Positions 63,780 to 64,000 of a stretch of 64,000 bases of DNA are shown here, one piece after another (positions within the stretch are counted from its first letter, which is position 1; each line of letters begins with the position of its first letter). This stretch comes from Microbacterium festucae (GTDB lineage Bacteria; Actinomycetota; Actinomycetes; Actinomycetales; Microbacteriaceae): positions 620,001 through 684,000 of the forward strand of contig NZ_JAOEFC010000002.1 in assembly GCF_025421715.1 (NCBI RefSeq), written 5' to 3'. The position numbers and the translations under genes are program-made. Below the pieces are notes generated by a model. The model had not been told where the DNA came from. It ran no database searches and worked only from the letters and a program-made list of their open reading frames with translations.

Positions 63780-64000
63780 CCACCCCGCACGTGGTGGTCG
63801 TCGGCTCCGGCATCGCCGGGCTCACCGCCGCGCACCATGCCGCCGCCGCGGGGGCGCGCGTGACGATCGTCACGAAGGCCGAGCTCGCCGAGTCGAACAC
63901 GCGCTACGCGCAGGGCGGCATCGCGGCGGTCATGTTCGCCGACGACCGCGTCGACGACCACATCCACGACACCCTCGTGGCCGGCGCGGGCCTGGCCGAC
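63776..64000 (+). CDS. nadB: L-aspartate oxidase, N-terminal part
   Basis: The first 75 codons of NadB, cut by the window end. The FAD-binding VVVVGSGIAGLTAAHHAA (6-23) and ESNTRYAQGGIAAV (about 39-52) are typical. It oxidises aspartate to iminoaspartate for NadA. nadC is expected next but is outside the window. Confidence 0.95.
   Translation, partial: MTTPHVVVVGSGIAGLTAAHHAAAAGARVTIVTKAELAESNTRYAQGGIAAVMFADDRVDDHIHDTLVAGAGLAD

Overview
The window is GC-rich actinobacterial chromosome. Gene content fits Microbacteriaceae, most like Microbacterium: AdnAB instead of RecBCD, DUF3107, DUF3117, TatB-type translocase, succinylase lysine genes, and many short TANNNT-N6-RTG promoters typical of leaderless actinobacterial transcripts. 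The genus is an inference; no rRNA or tRNA gene is visible. Almost all of the window is ordinary core chromosome with no insertion sequence, prophage or CRISPR array.

Layout. 0-15.5 kb is a DNA repair/RNA block: UvrD2-like helicase, NudC, a kinase-fold protein that seems to lack catalytic residues, the AdnB and AdnA helicase-nucleases, a 0.8-kb noncoding array of hairpin repeats, DUF3107, a ferritin-like protein and a DEAD-box RNA helicase. 15.5-24.3 kb holds a PHP phosphoesterase, a membrane EEP-fold hydrolase, a coupled aminopeptidase P/gamma-glutamyltransferase pair, a secreted beta-helix protein and a coupled hydrolase/stress-protein pair. 25-29.4 kb is a coupled MgtE_N/CBS-DUF1003-Mrp operon, TatB, an O-methyltransferase and DUF3117. 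29.4-39.3 kb joins lysine/peptidoglycan precursor genes (dapE, dapD, dapC) with a PIG-V-like mannosyltransferase, PPK2, lactate permease, citrate synthase and a 7Fe ferredoxin; the dapE/dapD intergenic region carries four 61-nt palindromic repeats. 39.3-44.9 kb has AzlCD, a secreted pectate lyase behind a LacI-type operator, DUF2200 and TypA. 45-52.3 kb is a peptide ABC transporter whose ATPase gene is cut off from the permeases by an oppositely oriented PH-domain gene. 52.3-54.3 kb has a CPBP-like membrane protein and an AbiEi-like protein. 54.4-60.4 kb is a glycine-riboswitch-controlled operon sdaA-gcvT-gcvH-gcvP. 60.4-64 kb has a MarP-like periplasmic protease and the de novo NAD operon nrtR-nadA-nadB (nadB runs off the end).

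How the genes work together. Glycine is sensed by the tandem riboswitch, and the operon turns glycine into C1 units and serine into pyruvate. The Nudix-winged-helix regulator probably represses nadAB according to NAD status. AdnAB and UvrD2 act in break processing. Much of the regulation visible in the sequence lies in -10 elements placed 6-7 nt before start codons, sometimes sharing the TAG stop codon of the gene before.
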